Numbered from the stretch's first letter, positions 44,694 through 57,750 are shown. The stretch: 64,000 nucleotides of DNA from Ampelocalamus luodianensis (GCA_036346255.1 CM070631.1:27016339-27080338); one strand, 5' to 3'. Numbers and translations are program-made. Notes: generated by a model from the sequence alone, not told the origin.

Positions 44694-45660
44694 GTATGTT
44701 ATTGTTGCAGGGTACCTAAGTCAGGTTATTTGCGTTATTATCTCATGAAAGATGCATGTGTTTTTGATATTCCAAATTTTTTATGTGCTCTTTTTAGAAA
44801 TTGGTGCGGCATATCATAAAGTGTGGGATGCATGTACTAAACTTTTTTACTGTTTCATGAATGGATGAACCTGTAGACAGAGCCCATTGCGGCTCTACTG
44901 CCTGTAAAAAAATTGTTTTAATAAAGCAGATATAACCACTTTATTTGGTGCTCGATATTTTTACTTCTGTAGGGTGCAACCAATACATTGTAGCCTTGTA
45001 AGGCCATCTGCAATGTTGCTTCTTAGCCGGTTCAAAGCAATGTTTTGGATCGTTTGAATCGATTCAATACATTGAGGTGGTCGATTCTAAAACAAAAAAG
45101 ACTGAAGAATCGATGCATAAGATTCTAAAACAAAAAAGACTGAAGAATCGATGCATAAGTTGGGTTCGGATCCAACTGAATAAGAAAATACTATCCAAAT
45201 GTTGATTAGAAGATGCATTAATTGAATTGACCAACCACCAGAAAACTTGGCATTGCTCTTGCCGCCAAGCGTTGTTGCTGGCCGTGGAACCAAGGGGTCT
45301 TCGCCGGACGCCGCCACCAGATTCGGCCACCTGGCGTCCACCAGATTCGGCCACCTGGCGTCCACCAGATTCGGCCACCGAGAGGTGTCGGCGGCAGGGG
45401 GAAGCGAGCGGTGTCGTTGGTGGGTAGGAGGCGGAGGCGAGTGGCAGGAGCTAGTGGCGTCATCGGCGGCGGGAGGCGAGCGGCGTCGTCGGTGGGTAGG
45501 AGGCGGAGGCGAGTGGCGGGAGCTAGCGGCGTCGGTGGCTGAACGAGACGAGCGGCGGCGCCTTTGGTGTGTCGGATTCAACAAGGAGACGAGCGGCGGC
45601 GCCTTTAGCGTGTCGGATTCAACAAGGAGGGCATCGAATTGATAGGGGAGAGGGGTGTTA
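44694..45660. repeat. Tandem repeats downstream of the dead gene
   Basis: A 38-bp unit (GATTCTAAAACAAAAAAGAC..) is duplicated exactly at 45083-45120 and 45121-45158. A 24-bp unit (CCAGATTCGGCCACCTGG..) occurs about two and a half times at 45317-45379. GC-rich GGCGAGCGGCG blocks repeat at 45400-45610. There is no gene. The missing C-terminal exons of the aminopeptidase would be expected here and are not present. Confidence 0.75.
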
Positions 45661-46173
45661 GGAGAGGATTGTAATATGCGTTTAGCTACCTATAATTACA
45701 TGTTGCTATTGTACGCTCCCAGGAGCTCGCGTCATGATGTTCCTGGAAAGGTGCCGGGTGTGGCTGTTCTACGATAGTATTTTCAGTTTCACCTGATCTG
45801 TCTGCGACATCAACAAATGACGTTTGTTTCCGAGAGAGGTGCTTACTTCAGTTTTGTCAGAACAGAAACGATAAATCCACAAAATTGTTGTACAAAACTG
45901 AATCATTTTTACATGCCGAAAAGATGTCACAAAGCTACAGTACCACAGGTGTTGAAAATATACAAACTATATCAATCATAGAAAAATAGTTGATTGAAAA
46001 AAAAGGGTTATACAACACAAAAGATAACCAGCTGCTGATGACAGTTTAATCAGGAGATTCACTCGATATGGTCTGTACTGTATATTGTTCTATGACTAAC
46101 CATATACGCTTCTCTCTTCTAAAGCCCTGAACTCGGGTCACTACCTTTTAACGTAGGCAAGCAAACCATCTTA
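45661..46173. other. Region 3' of the CFIm25 gene
   Basis: Non-coding. It probably includes the 3' untranslated region of the minus-strand gene that ends at 46174. I see no sharp polyadenylation signal. Confidence 0.5.
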
Positions 46174-47603
46174 TCAATCCTGGATAATGTTGAGGGAGAA
46201 CTTCGATAGCAGATTTGGAATTCCAGATATGATTGGGCCATATACCTGTAAAATAACAACTTGGATCACACATTCGAAATGCGTAAAGTTGAGAAATGCT
46301 CTGCATCTCTAACAAACCTGAGCGTTGTCATGAATCTGGGACAGAGGCACGGCTAGCAGCTTCAGGTTCCTTGGTACAACAAATTGCCGTGACATCGGCA
46401 GAGTAATCAGGAACAGCTTTATGCATTCCTTCACAGGACAAGAGGATTCACTAACTCGGGTTAGATGAAGAAGGGTGAGGAAATTAAGCATATATATACT
46501 GGATTTTGCATGTTCACCTTTGGTGCACGAATGTTAGGAGGCAGATATGGAAATGGCACGGCCTCGAATTCAGATCTCCACCACATCCCAATGCACTCCC
46601 CAATCTAGCCAATAGCCAAGGCGAAAACGATGAAAATTTTGTCTATAATGGTGCGAATAGATCTAACTGCATTACTGTTCACATCTTCCTGTAGTACAGT
46701 GGTTTACCTGCCAGTCGTCGTCCTCGTTTTCAGTAGTTTGATTATCGTCAACCGAAAGCTTGCTCGAAAGCTTGCGTTTCAGCCCTTCGACATCTGAAGC
46801 ACAGTTAGCACACAACAAACTTGTCAGTACAAATTGTTCAGCACTGACACTTCAACCTTGCAAGAACTTTCACAATAGGAGACATTTCTCTGTGCTAAAA
46901 CGTACACAGATCCCTGAAATTGCAGTCTTCCGAAAGTAAGGCAGTAGTCTTGCGAAAGTAAGGCAGTATGAGTGTACCTTGCTCGCCAGGCCTAAGGCGG
47001 CCTCCGGGGAGCATGAAGGACGAATTCCTGACTTGCAGGAGCAGGACATGCGGATGATCGAACAGCTCCACCTGCAGGCAGCAGGAAGAACTCAGTTCAG
47101 GATCCATGTAAAGTGCAGGTCATGTATCTCAACACATTTGCATGTATTGCCTGATTGCCTAGTTTGGAGTGCAGATGAACGAGATGATGCAAAACTAATG
47201 GATGCTGCGTTTGTAAAGAAAGATAAAGGTGCAGAGCAGTCGAAAGATGCCGAGATGATAGAAACTTATAGCAGTCGAGGGAGCCGACCAGGAGGACGCC
47301 ATGGACGCAAGTCCGGAGCCCGTGAGCCGCGAAGCTGCACCAGAACGGCCGAGACAAGACAGGCGCACGCGTAAGTCAAGAACAGAGCATGGCTGACGCG
47401 CGCGGTGGGTAATTAATTACTTACTTGGCCTTGAGGCGGAGCGCGCGGTCGGCGGCGGACTCCCCGCGGGCGGTCGCGGCGTCCCTGGCGCCGAAGTAGT
47501 AGCGGCTGAGCGGGTATATCTCCACCCCTCGCTCCCGCGCTCTCACCACGGCCGCAGGAGCGGGCGCCGCGCCCTCCTCCTCCATCTCCATCGCCAACCC
47601 CAT
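46174..47603 (-). CDS. CFIm25/CPSF5-type pre-mRNA cleavage factor subunit (Nudix fold)
   Basis: Seven minus-strand exons: 47425-47603, 47289-47334, 46978-47071, 46708-46793, 46518-46604, 46318-46428 and 46174-46245. They total 675 bp, 224 residues plus TGA, with every intron phase consistent. The product is the 25-kDa subunit of cleavage factor Im, which binds UGUA motifs upstream of poly(A) sites in the nucleus and acts as a dimer with the large CFIm subunits. Readable family blocks: EIYPLSRYYFGARDA, AAHGLRTCVHGVLL, LFDHPHVLLLQVRNSSFMLP then GGRLRPGEQDVEGLKRKLSS, GMWWRSEFEAVPFPYLPPNI, SRQFVVPRNLKLLAVPLSQI and the C-terminus GPIISGIPNLLSKFSLNIIQ. The Nudix box lacks the catalytic Glu pair, as is usual for this family, so it binds RNA rather than hydrolysing nucleotides. 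The start is taken at MGLAMEMEEE; an in-frame upstream ATG at 47666 is less likely. No internal stop or frameshift was seen. Confidence 0.93.
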
Positions 47604-48281
47604 CAGTGACCAGCACAAGCGCGCGCAAGCACACAACTTACAGCAACGTACGCCGCGAGGGAGCACGCGGATCAGCTAAAGAGGAGGGGGGGAGGGTGGT
47701 GGAAGAAAAAGGCGCGGGAGGGACGGGAGGAGAGGGTTTGGGAAACTTCTGCGATCGCCTACAAGCCGCAGCTGCTCTGCTACTTTTGGGGGGAGGACGG
47801 GAGAAGGGTAGGGAAAGGTCGGGAGCCGGAGCGGCGAGCGGGGGCGCGCAACGTGGCCGGGGGCGACGTGGCGTGGCGGGGGGGACGCGCCCGTCCCCGC
47901 CCGTCCCCCGTTCCCATCCCTCCGTGCCGACTCAGCTGCTGTTGCTACGTCTCCGTCCGTCCCCTGGCCCCATTCCTCCATGCCGACTCAGCTGCTGTTG
48001 CTATGTGTGACTGTGTGGATGTATGTGGGCCTGGCCCGCTGCTGGTCTGGCGGTTAACCTCGGCGACCATTGGGCCGGCGGTTGGACTGGGAGTTTTTTA
48101 GGCCGACAACGACGCAGACCTCTCAAGAAGTCAATCGTTAGCGCGCTCTCTCTGCACTTCTGTTACGAATATTGCATTCAACTTGATTTCCAAGGAAATT
48201 TCAACTCAGATTGTTTTTCTTCTTCTTTTTACTTTTCGCTTTAAGTTCCCCAATTTCATCTTGGAATCACCGTTCAACTAA
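47604..48281 (-). promoter_or_regulatory. Likely promoter and 5' leader of the CFIm25 gene
   Basis: GC-rich DNA immediately upstream of the start codon, with no other gene. 47920-48005 contains an imperfect duplication of about 50 bp (CATTCCTCCATGCCGACTCA-type unit). No TATA box is obvious, as is common for housekeeping plant genes. The promoter role is inferred from position only. Confidence 0.5.
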
Positions 48282-48561
48282 GGACATGTATAACAGTTTG
48301 TCTCTTAGGGCTATTTCTAAAGGTTCTAACTTATCTACAGACAACCTTAGAAATAACATCTCTAACAATTTATCCATAAAATTATCATTTTCAACACAAC
48401 TTCTCTTATTACTCACTCACCATTTGCGTTGGTTTGTGTGCCCAACTTGTCTCTTATATAAGAGGACACATTCTCTCTCTCTTCACTTCGCTCCTCCAAA
48501 TAGATTTTTGAGTGACATGGCAGGTAAGAGACGGCTGAGGTGGCCATTATTGAAGATGCCC
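48282..48561. mobile_element. Tourist-like (PIF/Harbinger) MITE
   Basis: 280 bp flanked by TAA (48279-48281 and 48562-48564), the PIF/Harbinger target duplication. The ends GGACATGTATAACA and the inverted right end GGGCATCTTCAATAATG are similar imperfect inverted termini. It is non-coding. It lies about 680 bp upstream of the CFIm25 start codon. Confidence 0.7.
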
Positions 48562-48764
48562 TAATAAGTCTCCCAACTTTCGACTCGAGAAAAAAATTGA
48601 TTTTTCACATTGACAAACGGTAATTTTCATAGGCAAGGCACATGCGCGTGCACAAAGGGGAGACACCATCGACAGCACCGAGCATAAGACCCTCGGATTC
48701 GGTGGTCCCCTGTCCCTCCTCCTTGCTTGGCTGTTCCAGTGGCGGCGTGTGAGGCCATGCATCT
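48562..48764. other. Short spacer between MITE and solo LTR
   Basis: No gene or repeat recognised. Confidence 0.5.
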
Positions 48765-51684
48765 TGTCGGGACCGGTTTACGAATCAAAACCTCTGCGGT
48801 ATAAGCGCACTAGTCCCTAGATTAGTAGCGGTGTACACAGTGAAACATCGTCGATAACAAGTTCGAATCACGATTAATATTAAAGTAATAACAAAGTAAC
48901 GATCTTAAGGCCACTTATTACAAAAGAGGTCGAAGACCTTGAGTCTTACAGCAGTGGAAACAACAAAAGAGTAAACTTCGAGTGGTGACCCATCAAATTG
49001 CCCACCGTCATTCGACTAGGGAGCGCAGCTTAGTACTCTGGATGTCCATCGTCAAACCCGTAGGTGTAGTAGTCGTAGTCGTCCTCGGCATCATTGTGAC
49101 TTCTAAGATTTGTTTGAGTGTAGCATGTAAGTACATAAAGTACTCCGCGAGTCTTGGAAAATATGCATATGCATAGCTTTAACAATTGAGCATATAAGGT
49201 TCTTTTGCACAAGCAATATTTTATGTTTAAACATTTTTCATAAACACTTTTGAAAAATGTAGTTTCAATAATTAAATAAATCAATAAATAGATACACTAG
49301 TGAAGGTTCTAGTGCATGTCACTAGCATCGAGGCTCTAGCCGCCAAGGTTTCAAGAATATGGCTCTAGTGCCTAAGCGGCTCTAAGCGCAAGAAAAACAA
49401 TCCAAGAATTCCATCTACTCCCAATTCTCAAAATTTACTCTTTTAAATCAAAACAAAATCTACTATGTGAAAACGCACCTTGCCCTTGACGGTGGGTATG
49501 GCTATTCGAATAGTTTTACACTCTGCAGAGGTTGTACAACTTGACCCACACGAGATAATCGACATAATATCGGCCATGACACACTTAGAATGTGTGCAAC
49601 TAAAAGATTATCACAAGACTTTTACGATACCTTATCCTTGCATCGGCTCGCCTAATGAGCTTAACCTAAGTCATGGATATCCTTTACCATCAACCAGAGC
49701 TCACTATTGTGGGGATTATAACTTTGCCCGACGTGGAGTTCCTTTACCAACATCTGACGCAAGGCCCGACGGACATGGAAGTTCCTTACCATGCCGCACG
49801 ACCCAAGATATGGAAGTACACTTACCATAACCCGCACATCTCTAGATATAGAAGTACATTTACTATAATCAAGAGAACACCTATCACTCTGACCTCGAGC
49901 TTAATGCTTGGACTTGGTAAGTTAGTCAGCCAAGTTCTTCCGATTTAGGACATGTGGTTGTACGGTAATGCCCAAGTTTAATAGTTACAAGCGTCGATCC
50001 TTAATATGACTTGGGCGGAACTTGACATAATACCAATTCTCGTGCTCTAGCTACACTCGTCTGATCTTACCATTCGCCTAGGTCTAAACAGATTTTCACC
50101 ATTTTATTTTATTTTTCTAAATCAATGGCAATACTTATTGCCATACATCTTAAAAAAGATTTGCACAAAAGGTAATAACCGTTTTCCTCCCAAAGGGTGA
50201 TCAAGACCGAAAAGCAAGGCTAAGCAATTCTAATGCATTTAACTATGCCACAAAGTTGTAATCAATATTGCGGAATTACTAAGCTAGGGTTACAAAGGTA
50301 TAGGATGAAAAATATCAAAGGATGACATTTACAAGTTTCAGTTTAACTAACAACCTACAATTGAACTCATCATTTTATGTGAAATAGCAATGCATAATAC
50401 TTTACAACTGAAAACAATAATTCGTCAAAGGATGAGGTCACTGTGCCCAGTTGATCCAAAGTGGCTTGGGCGGCGGCGCACTGTATACGTGTGAAGCGAG
50501 ACAAATACATAATAGGAAATCAAATAAAATCCAAAAACTATAAAATTAGTACCAATAGAGATATTAAGAATTTAGATGAATTTAGAAACAAGAATCGATA
50601 TAATCGGAGTTCGTATGAAGGAGAAACGAACTTTGAAAAATTAGGACAAAGAAATTCCAAGAAATTAAGAGGAGGAATATTCAGGGAATCTTCATTTTTA
50701 GGAATTAAGGAATTATGAGATAGGTTTCTGGTGGGCCCCACTTGCAAGTGGCGAAAGCAAAGAAAGGAGAAGAAACATAGCAAAGGAAGAGGAGCTCGGC
50801 GGCGCTCTGGCTCTTGGCGGCGTCGGCATAAGTCGGTGACAACGGTGAAAATGAGTCACCGGCGAGGCGATAGGAGGTGGCGGTGCGGGCACAAGGGCGG
50901 TGCGGCGCGAGCGAGAGAGAGATGCCGAGCGGCGCGGTTGGGAATGGGCTCGAGCACGGGAGGAAAAGGGGTAGAGGGAGGAGGAATATAGCGCGAAGAG
51001 GATGGGGAGGAGTGGCATGGGCGCAATGCTCGGGATTGGCTTGGGCATGGCGGAGCAGCGGCGAGTGCGGGGCATGGGTCTGCGCTCTGCGGCCGAGCCG
51101 CGATGGCTTGGCGGGACAAGCGAGGGCGTAGGGCAAGGGTGTTGCATGCAGCAGCGGGATAAGCGGCTTGGTGAGGCGCGAAGGCGCGGCGGCAGGAGAG
51201 GCGGATCGGGGGGCGAGCACGGCTCGGGCGGCGGCCGGGAGCGAGGCGAGTGCGGCGAGGCGATGTACGGTGTGAGACACGGGCCCACACTCACGCGAGC
51301 GAGAGGGCATCATGGGCACCGGCGCTAGCACGATGGCGGCGTAGTAGGCAAGCAAAGGGGGCAGTGCGGCTCGGGACGAGTAGGAGAAAGGAAGAGGAAA
51401 GAGAAAGAGGATAAGAAAAGAAAGAGGGAGAGGAAAAAGGAGAAAAGAAAAAGGGAAAAGGGAAAAGAGTAAGAAAAGGAAAAAGAAGTTTTGTGGCAAA
51501 TTCAAATGGCAAAATTTGAATTTCGTAATTTGGTGAAGAATTGAATTAAAACGATAGAATTTTGAATTAAATTTCGGATTAGGAATTTACATAAATGCAA
51601 AAAAAATCCAATTTAAAATCCAAATATTTGAATTAATTAATTTGAAATATATTTTGAAAAAGGCCAAATTTTGGGAATGTTACA
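48765..51684 (-). mobile_element. Solo gypsy-type LTR (2.9 kb)
   Basis: Read minus, it starts TGTAACATTCCC at 51684 and ends GGTCCCGACA at 48765. The flanks are CATCT and CATAC (four of five match). It is the same family as the solo LTR at 6552-14114. A purine-rich tract (about 51375-51490) and a GC-rich block (50790-51370) lie in its first half, and open frames there are repetitive and not genes. No internal region is present. Confidence 0.87.
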
Positions 51685-51992
51685 CATACATAGGAGAACG
51701 AAAAGGGGAAGAGTCGGCTAGGAGAAGAAGGAAGGGCGAATGGATGTGCAACGGAAGGGGAAAGCAGTCTTGAGAATTGCTAGTGGGCGCCCACTACACG
51801 TGAAGCATTAACAGTGGACAAGATCGGTTCAACATGGGATCGCGGCAATGGGGCGTGTCATTGGATGACAAGTAGCATATGTCCGCTAATTAATGGATTC
51901 GCTTTGTTACTTAGCCAACTAGCTCGGGCATTCTCTCTAGGTTTAAAAACTAGCTCAAGCATCCATCGAACAAGCGATTGGTAGGTAGTGTG
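51685..51992. other. Spacer, nothing recognised
   Basis: Non-coding DNA between the solo LTR and the old copia element. Confidence 0.5.
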
Positions 51993-53011
51993 TGTTGGAG
52001 TTTTGGGCTTGGACCGTCTAATATTCTAATTAAATCTTAGGAAAATCCCAAAGGCCCACTCTTGCAAGGTGAAAGGTGGGAGGTTTAGTACCATATTGCT
52101 AGTCTAGGTGGGAGGAGACCAATATATAAGGTAGAGTTGGTCTTACCTAGTTGAAGCAAGTAAAAAAAGAACACGCGCTCGCTTCCTCGCCACGCCACGA
52201 CTCGACTCACCATGCCATCGCTCACTTGCACGCGTGAATGGTCTAGAGATTTCATGTCCAGTTGGTGTGGAGCTCCGCTTCTTCATGCATACGAATTTGA
52301 AACTAAAAATTTGTTTGAATTACACTATTTCAATGGGGCTTTCATGGCGCGCATTAACTGTGTTTAAAACAGATTAATGACATCGGTTTTTTGGCTAACT
52401 ACTGGCTCTATATGAGGAAGAGAAGTCTCCTCTCAGATTAAAGAACAGAGAGAGATCAGTACTGTTCTGTTGCCCTGTTCCTCCATGTTGTGCAACCTCG
52501 GCTTCTCCATCCCTTCTTTGGCATGCACCAACGTGGGAAGAGTAGTGTCTCAAGTCGGCGTCCTCGTGATCTGCGGGTTGGGGTAAATCATGTTTTCAAA
52601 AAGCGTTCACGAGATTGCTCACGACTTCCTCCTTCTCCATCATCCTCTACACATCGTCTTCTTCGCATCAGCCCCTACCGCGACCTTCGTTAAAGCGATT
52701 ATCTGTAAGTCGTGGTGATATCATTTGATATAACGAGGCCTTACTTCCTAAATATTTGTTATGTGATGATGTTGATGTCTACTTCTATTAGTAGTGTTAT
52801 TGTTCTAGACTTTGCCTTGTTAGTACATATATATGATATATATATATTTGAGTTAATGATCATGCTACTATTTATAGTGCCAAATATGCCTAGTATATAT
52901 CTTTGTTGATTCAATTATTGTTTTAGAAATTATAATAATCACAAAAGTGTGCATATACCTAACATTCCAAAAACTTGATAGGCACTTTGTGATGGTGGTT
53001 TTGTCGAGGCA

Positions 53012-53560
53012 ATGAAACCGAAGAAATTCACTAATGTGAATTTCAAGAGATGGCGATCAAGGGTCCAATTGTGGTTCTTGGCTATGAATGTATTTTGGGT
53101 CATGATACTGGTCTTGGGACCTGCATCTTGTTGCACAACAAACAAAGTATGATCTGGCTACGACAATATTTGTCGGGTGCATTATAAGTGTGTTGTCGAC
53201 CAACTTTGTGATTTGTATATGCACATGACGAATGCTACAGATCTATGGTATGCACTCGAACACAAGTTCGTTGCCTCAGATGCTGGACATGAATTGTATG
53301 TCATGGAGCAATATCATGATTACAAAATGGTTGATAACCATTATGTAGTTGAGCGAGCTCATGAACTACAATTTGTTGTGAAGGAACTCGCCCACTTTGG
53401 TTGTGAATTGCAGAAAAATTTGTGGCTAGGGGTATTATTAGCAAATTGCCTCCAAGCGGGAGGGTTTCGTCACATCTTTGAAACACAAGAGGCAAAATAT
53501 TTTAAGTCGATGATCTGGTTGCTAGTCTTGATGTCGAAGAGAAGGTTTAGACAAAGGATG
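53012..53560 (+). pseudogene. Old copia gag
   Basis: MKPKKFTNVNFKRWRSRVQL.. matches the start of plant copia gag. After a stop at about 53150 the frame from 53177 continues with DLYMHMTNATDLWYALEHKF and ERAHELQFVVKELAHF, the UBN2 gag domain. Confidence 0.78.
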
Positions 53561-55429
53561 TGACACCAATGGTGCAAGAGGGACAGTCTAGAGTGAACAT
53601 CCTCAAAGACATCTCGACAAGGGAAAGACAAACTTGTTTGACCATCAACTTCAAAAGAACCAACAATAGTAAGAAGAAAGTGAACATGAATGATATTAAT
53701 TGCTTTTTATGGCGAGACTGGTCATTAGGCCAAGAAATACATAAGCGGATGGGCAAGAAAAATGAAGTCTGCTAATGTGATTATTGGCGATGCCAAGTAT
53801 CTTAGTTTGTAGTTTGGTAATTTACCTAGTGTCTTTTTGGCATGTCAATCTACAGATTGGTGGATTGCCACCGGGGCTAATATTTATGTATGCGCTTATG
53901 CATATATGTTTTCTTCTTACCAGGTTGCACAGGGTTCCTCCATCCTAATGGGAAATAGGTCACTTGCTTCAATTTTTGGTGTTAGAACGGTAGATCCGAA
54001 GTTCACTTTGGGAAAGATCGTGCAACATGCCCCTACAATAAATAAGAATCTCATCAGTGGCTCCCTTCTATGTCGAGATGGGTTCAAGTTGGTCTTCGAG
54101 TCGAATAAAGTAATCGTGTCAAAATTTAGACTCTTTATTGGAAAAGGCTATGAGTGTGGAAGCTTGTTCCGTTTTTTCCTTTTAGACTTTTATAATGTGG
54201 TTGTGAACCATATTTATGACTCTACAAATGGTGGTGAGGCCAATGTGTGGCACTCACGTTTATGTCATGTAATTTTTTGTTGTATGTCTCGTTTTTCCAG
54301 TTTAAATTTAATTCTAATCTTTTCCATAATCAAAGGTTCCAAATGCCAAATTTATGTGAGAGCAAAGTAACCTCGAAAGCCTCACAAGACTGTGGAGGAA
54401 AGAAATTCGGCAAACTTAGAACTCATACATTCATACTTGTGTGAGACGAATGGTATATTGACAAAAGGAGGAAAAGATATTTCATGACTTTAATTGATGA
54501 TGCCACTAGATCTTGCTAAGTGTATTTGTTGAAAACAAATGATTAGACATTAGACTAATTTAAAACTTATAAAGTGAGGTTGAGAATCAATTAGATAGAA
54601 ATATTAAAAGAATTAGGTCGATTGTCTTTGGAGAGTATTTTTCTAATAAGTTCAATCGGTTTGTGCGGAACATGGTATTATCCATGAAAGGATACATCCT
54701 ATTCACCCTAATCCAATAGGGTTACCGAAAGAAAGAACCGCACCTTGAGTGACTTGGCGAATGTGATGTTAGATTTGCGGGTATGTCTAAGGCATGGTGG
54801 GGAATTTGTGTTGACCGCGTGTCATGTCTAAATATAGTCCCTACTAAAAATAGTGAGGTAACTCCGTACAAAGGTTGGAAAGAGAAAAACCATCACTCTC
54901 GTATTTGCGCACTTGGGGTGCTTGACGAAAGTCAATGTTCCAATAACTAAAAAGCGTAAACTTAGACCTAAAACGGTGGACTGTGTCTGTCTAGGATATA
55001 CTCATCATAGTACAGGCTATAGGTTTCTAGTAGTTCAATATAGGATATCTAACATGCCAATCAATATGATAACAGAATCCCGAGATGCTATTTTCTTTGA
55101 AAATATATTTCCTATGAAGATTTGGCACAACTCTTCTAGTCAAGCAAATGATTTAACTCCTGAACCTACTGCTTCAATTGAGTATATTGAACACACACAT
55201 GAACACTTACATGAGGAGGATGACAGTGTTGTAGCTCCTCGAAGGAGCAAGAGACAAAGGATTGCAAAAATCTTTTGGTAACGACTTCACTATGTACCTT
55301 GTGGATGATATTCCTAAATCTATTTCAGAGGTAGAGGCATATGCATCTCCGATGCAGAATCTTGGAAGGATGCGGTTCGTAGTGAAATGGATTCCATTAT
55401 CGCTAATAGGACTTGGGAAGTCACCGATC

Positions 55430-56830
55430 ACCCATTTGGTTGTAAGCTAGTTAGATGCAAGTGGGTTCAAGAAGAAGCTTAGGTCGATGGTACAATCGAA
55501 AAGTACAAGACTCGGCTTGTGGCTAAAGGTTATACTAAAAAGAATATGATAATTTCTTTGATACTTACTAACTTTGTTGCGGATTAATCACTATTCGAGT
55601 ACTATTATCTTTGGTTGCCTCACATACTCTTATTATCCATCAAATGGATGTAAAGACGACTTTCCTCAATGGAGAGTTGGATGAGAAAATTTACATGGAT
55701 CATCTGATGGATCTGTAGTACTTGGACAAGAGGGCAAGGTGTGTAAGTTATTGAAATCTTTATACAACCTCAAACAAACACCTAAATAATGGCATGAGAA
55801 GTTCGATAGAACTTTGACATCTGGAGGTTTGTAGTAAATGAAGCCGATAAGCGTGTATATTACGCTATGGTGGGGTAAAGGAATAATATTATGTTTGTAG
55901 GTTGATGACATACTTGTCTTCGGAACAAACCTTGATGTAATTAATGAGATTAAGTCATTTTTATCCCAAAGTTTTGACATGAAAGATCTAAGAGAGGTTG
56001 ATGTTATTTTAAACATTAAGTTGATCAAGAATGAGAATGAGATTACCCTGTTATAGTCTCATTATATGAAAAATGTCTTGAGCTGTTTTAGCTATATGAA
56101 AAGTAAGCCCTTTCCAACACCTTATGATCCTAATCTAATACTTCAAAAGAATCGAAGACTAGGAAAGTATCAATTGAGGTACTTTGGATTATTGGTTCAC
56201 TCATGTACTTGGCTAGTGCTACTCGTCCTGACATCTCTTTTCCTATAAGCAAATTGAGTAGGTTTACTGCTAATCAAGGAGATGATCATTGGCGCGTACA
56301 TGAGTAGGTTATGCGCTATTTGAAAGGTACAATGAGTGATATAATTCACTATACTGGGTATCCTAGTGTACTTGAGGGATATAGTGATTCCAATTGGATT
56401 TTTAATACTGATGAGATAAAGGCTATGAGTGGATATGTATTCACTCTAGGTGATGCTGCTGTCTCATGGAGGTCTTGCAAACAGACCATACTGACAAGGT
56501 CAACCATAGAGGCAGAACTCACAACATTAGACGCAACCACTGTTGAGGCAGAATGGTTGTGAGAACTCTTGATGGATTTACCGGTAGTTAAAAAACTAAT
56601 TCTAGCTTAAAAAACTAATTCTAGCTATCCTTATGTACTATGATAACAAAGCAGTTATCATAAAGGTGACAAGTGCAAATGATAATATGAAATCCTCAAG
56701 ACATGTGAAAAGGTGATTGAAGTCTATCAGAAAATTGAGAAACTTTGGAGTGATAGTTGTGGATTATATCCAAACAGCTAAAAATCTAGCAGATCCCTTT
56801 ACAAAGGGACTATCACGAAATGCCCCAAAC
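55430..56830 (+). pseudogene. Old copia reverse transcriptase and RNase H
   Basis: RT blocks are CKWVQEEA, EKYKTRLVAKGYTKK, HQMDVKTTFLNGELDEKIYM and VDDILVFGTNLDVINEIKSF. The Tyr of YVDD is a TAG stop (55898-55900). RNase H reads GYSDSNWIFNTDEIKAMSGY, STIEAELTTLDATT and AKNLADPFTKGLS. More than six in-frame stops or shifts show it is long dead. Confidence 0.82.
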
Positions 56831-57720
56831 ACCATCTCCATCACCTCCGTGTTGCCAAACTAGATTGTTCAAACCCGAGTCGGAGCTAGGCTTGGGCGAT
56901 TTGGAAAAGCCCAATCTTGAATGGCTAGACTGGCCTAGCCAGGAAAATGTGTTTTCTAATAAAATAATATTATTTTAATTATTTTTAATAAAAATTAATA
57001 TTTAATTTATTTTGAGAATAAAAAATAGTTTTTTTAATTTTTTATTGCTATTGTTGGGCTTTTAGAGCTTTAGGCGAAAATCAAAATCCGAGTCCAAAAA
57101 ATTCGTGTCGGACCGCCCATGAAGAGGTCTATGACGAACATAGAGGAGTGGCATCCTAGGCCCTCACCCAAGCCATCGGCTATTATCGAATCGTTGGTCA
57201 GAGATTCCAACCCCATAGGGGCGGGGTGCATAGTGTGAAAAATCAGATCAGCAAGTGAACCACTCACATGATCAGTTCACGGTTCATTGGTGCAACCATT
57301 GTTTTTTTTCAATTGGGCTGTGGTTCAATAGTAACACTATTTTAATATTTGCCAACATAATCAATTGGAAAAAATCAATGGGTTAATGTCATCTACTGGA
57401 CAATATAACCTAATAAAGATGTCTATGCCCACTTAGATCAATAACGAATGTAGTCTAGGTGACTCACTCCATCGAAGCAAGAGGTCATCAGTTCAAATGC
57501 TAGCAGCGCAATGTTTTTTTAAAAAAATAATTTTCACCTGATTTTTTTGATAAACAATTCAAAGAGCAAACCAGACCAGACTAGGCTCCGATCCTAGTTT
57601 TTTTTTTCCAGTCGGACCAGTATATAACAGGGCTAAGATTCTGATTATCATACCCAAAGTGTGGTTGTCACCATCATCTTTGTTCTGCATGATAATAAAA
57701 AGGGAGCGACTACCAATCGA
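56831..57720. other. Intergenic, no gene recognised
   Basis: AT-rich with short T runs. 57440-57520 contains a tRNA-like stretch, listed separately. Confidence 0.5.
57440..57520 (+). repeat. Possible tRNA-derived (SINE-like) remnant
   Basis: TAGTCTAGGTGACTCACTCC resembles an A box, and AGTTCAAATGC about 35 bp later resembles a B box, followed by AGCAGCGCAATG and a T run. It does not fold into a clean tRNA by eye. Confidence 0.3.
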
Positions 57721-57750
57721 ACGTACGGGTGAGAGCTCCCACCCGTACGG
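57721..57750. repeat. Perfect short hairpin
   Basis: CGTACGGGTG and CACCCGTACG form a stem around an eight-base loop (AGAGCTCC). It may mark the left end of the element that contains the TTGCAAC array. Confidence 0.7.

Larger units (their letters stand above)
51993..56830 (+). mobile_element. Old, decayed copia-type retrotransposon
   Basis: A TGTTGGAGTTTTGGGC LTR-like start at 51993 with a TATATAA box near 52112 is followed by the full copia order: gag (53012-53560), protease region (53850-53890, WWIATGANIYV where DSGA-type is expected), pre-integrase and integrase remnants (54240-55280), RT (55430-56060) and RNase H (56300-56830, ending NLADPFTKGLSRN). Stops and frameshifts are scattered throughout. 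I could not find the 3' LTR, so the element is truncated on the right. Confidence 0.82.

Noticed and set aside
50705..51505. 266-residue minus-strand frame
   Set aside because: Made of a purine/pyrimidine tract and GC-rich LTR sequence; no domain.
57440..57520. A functional tRNA gene
   Set aside because: Box-like words are present, but no cloverleaf could be drawn by eye; kept only as a possible SINE-like remnant.
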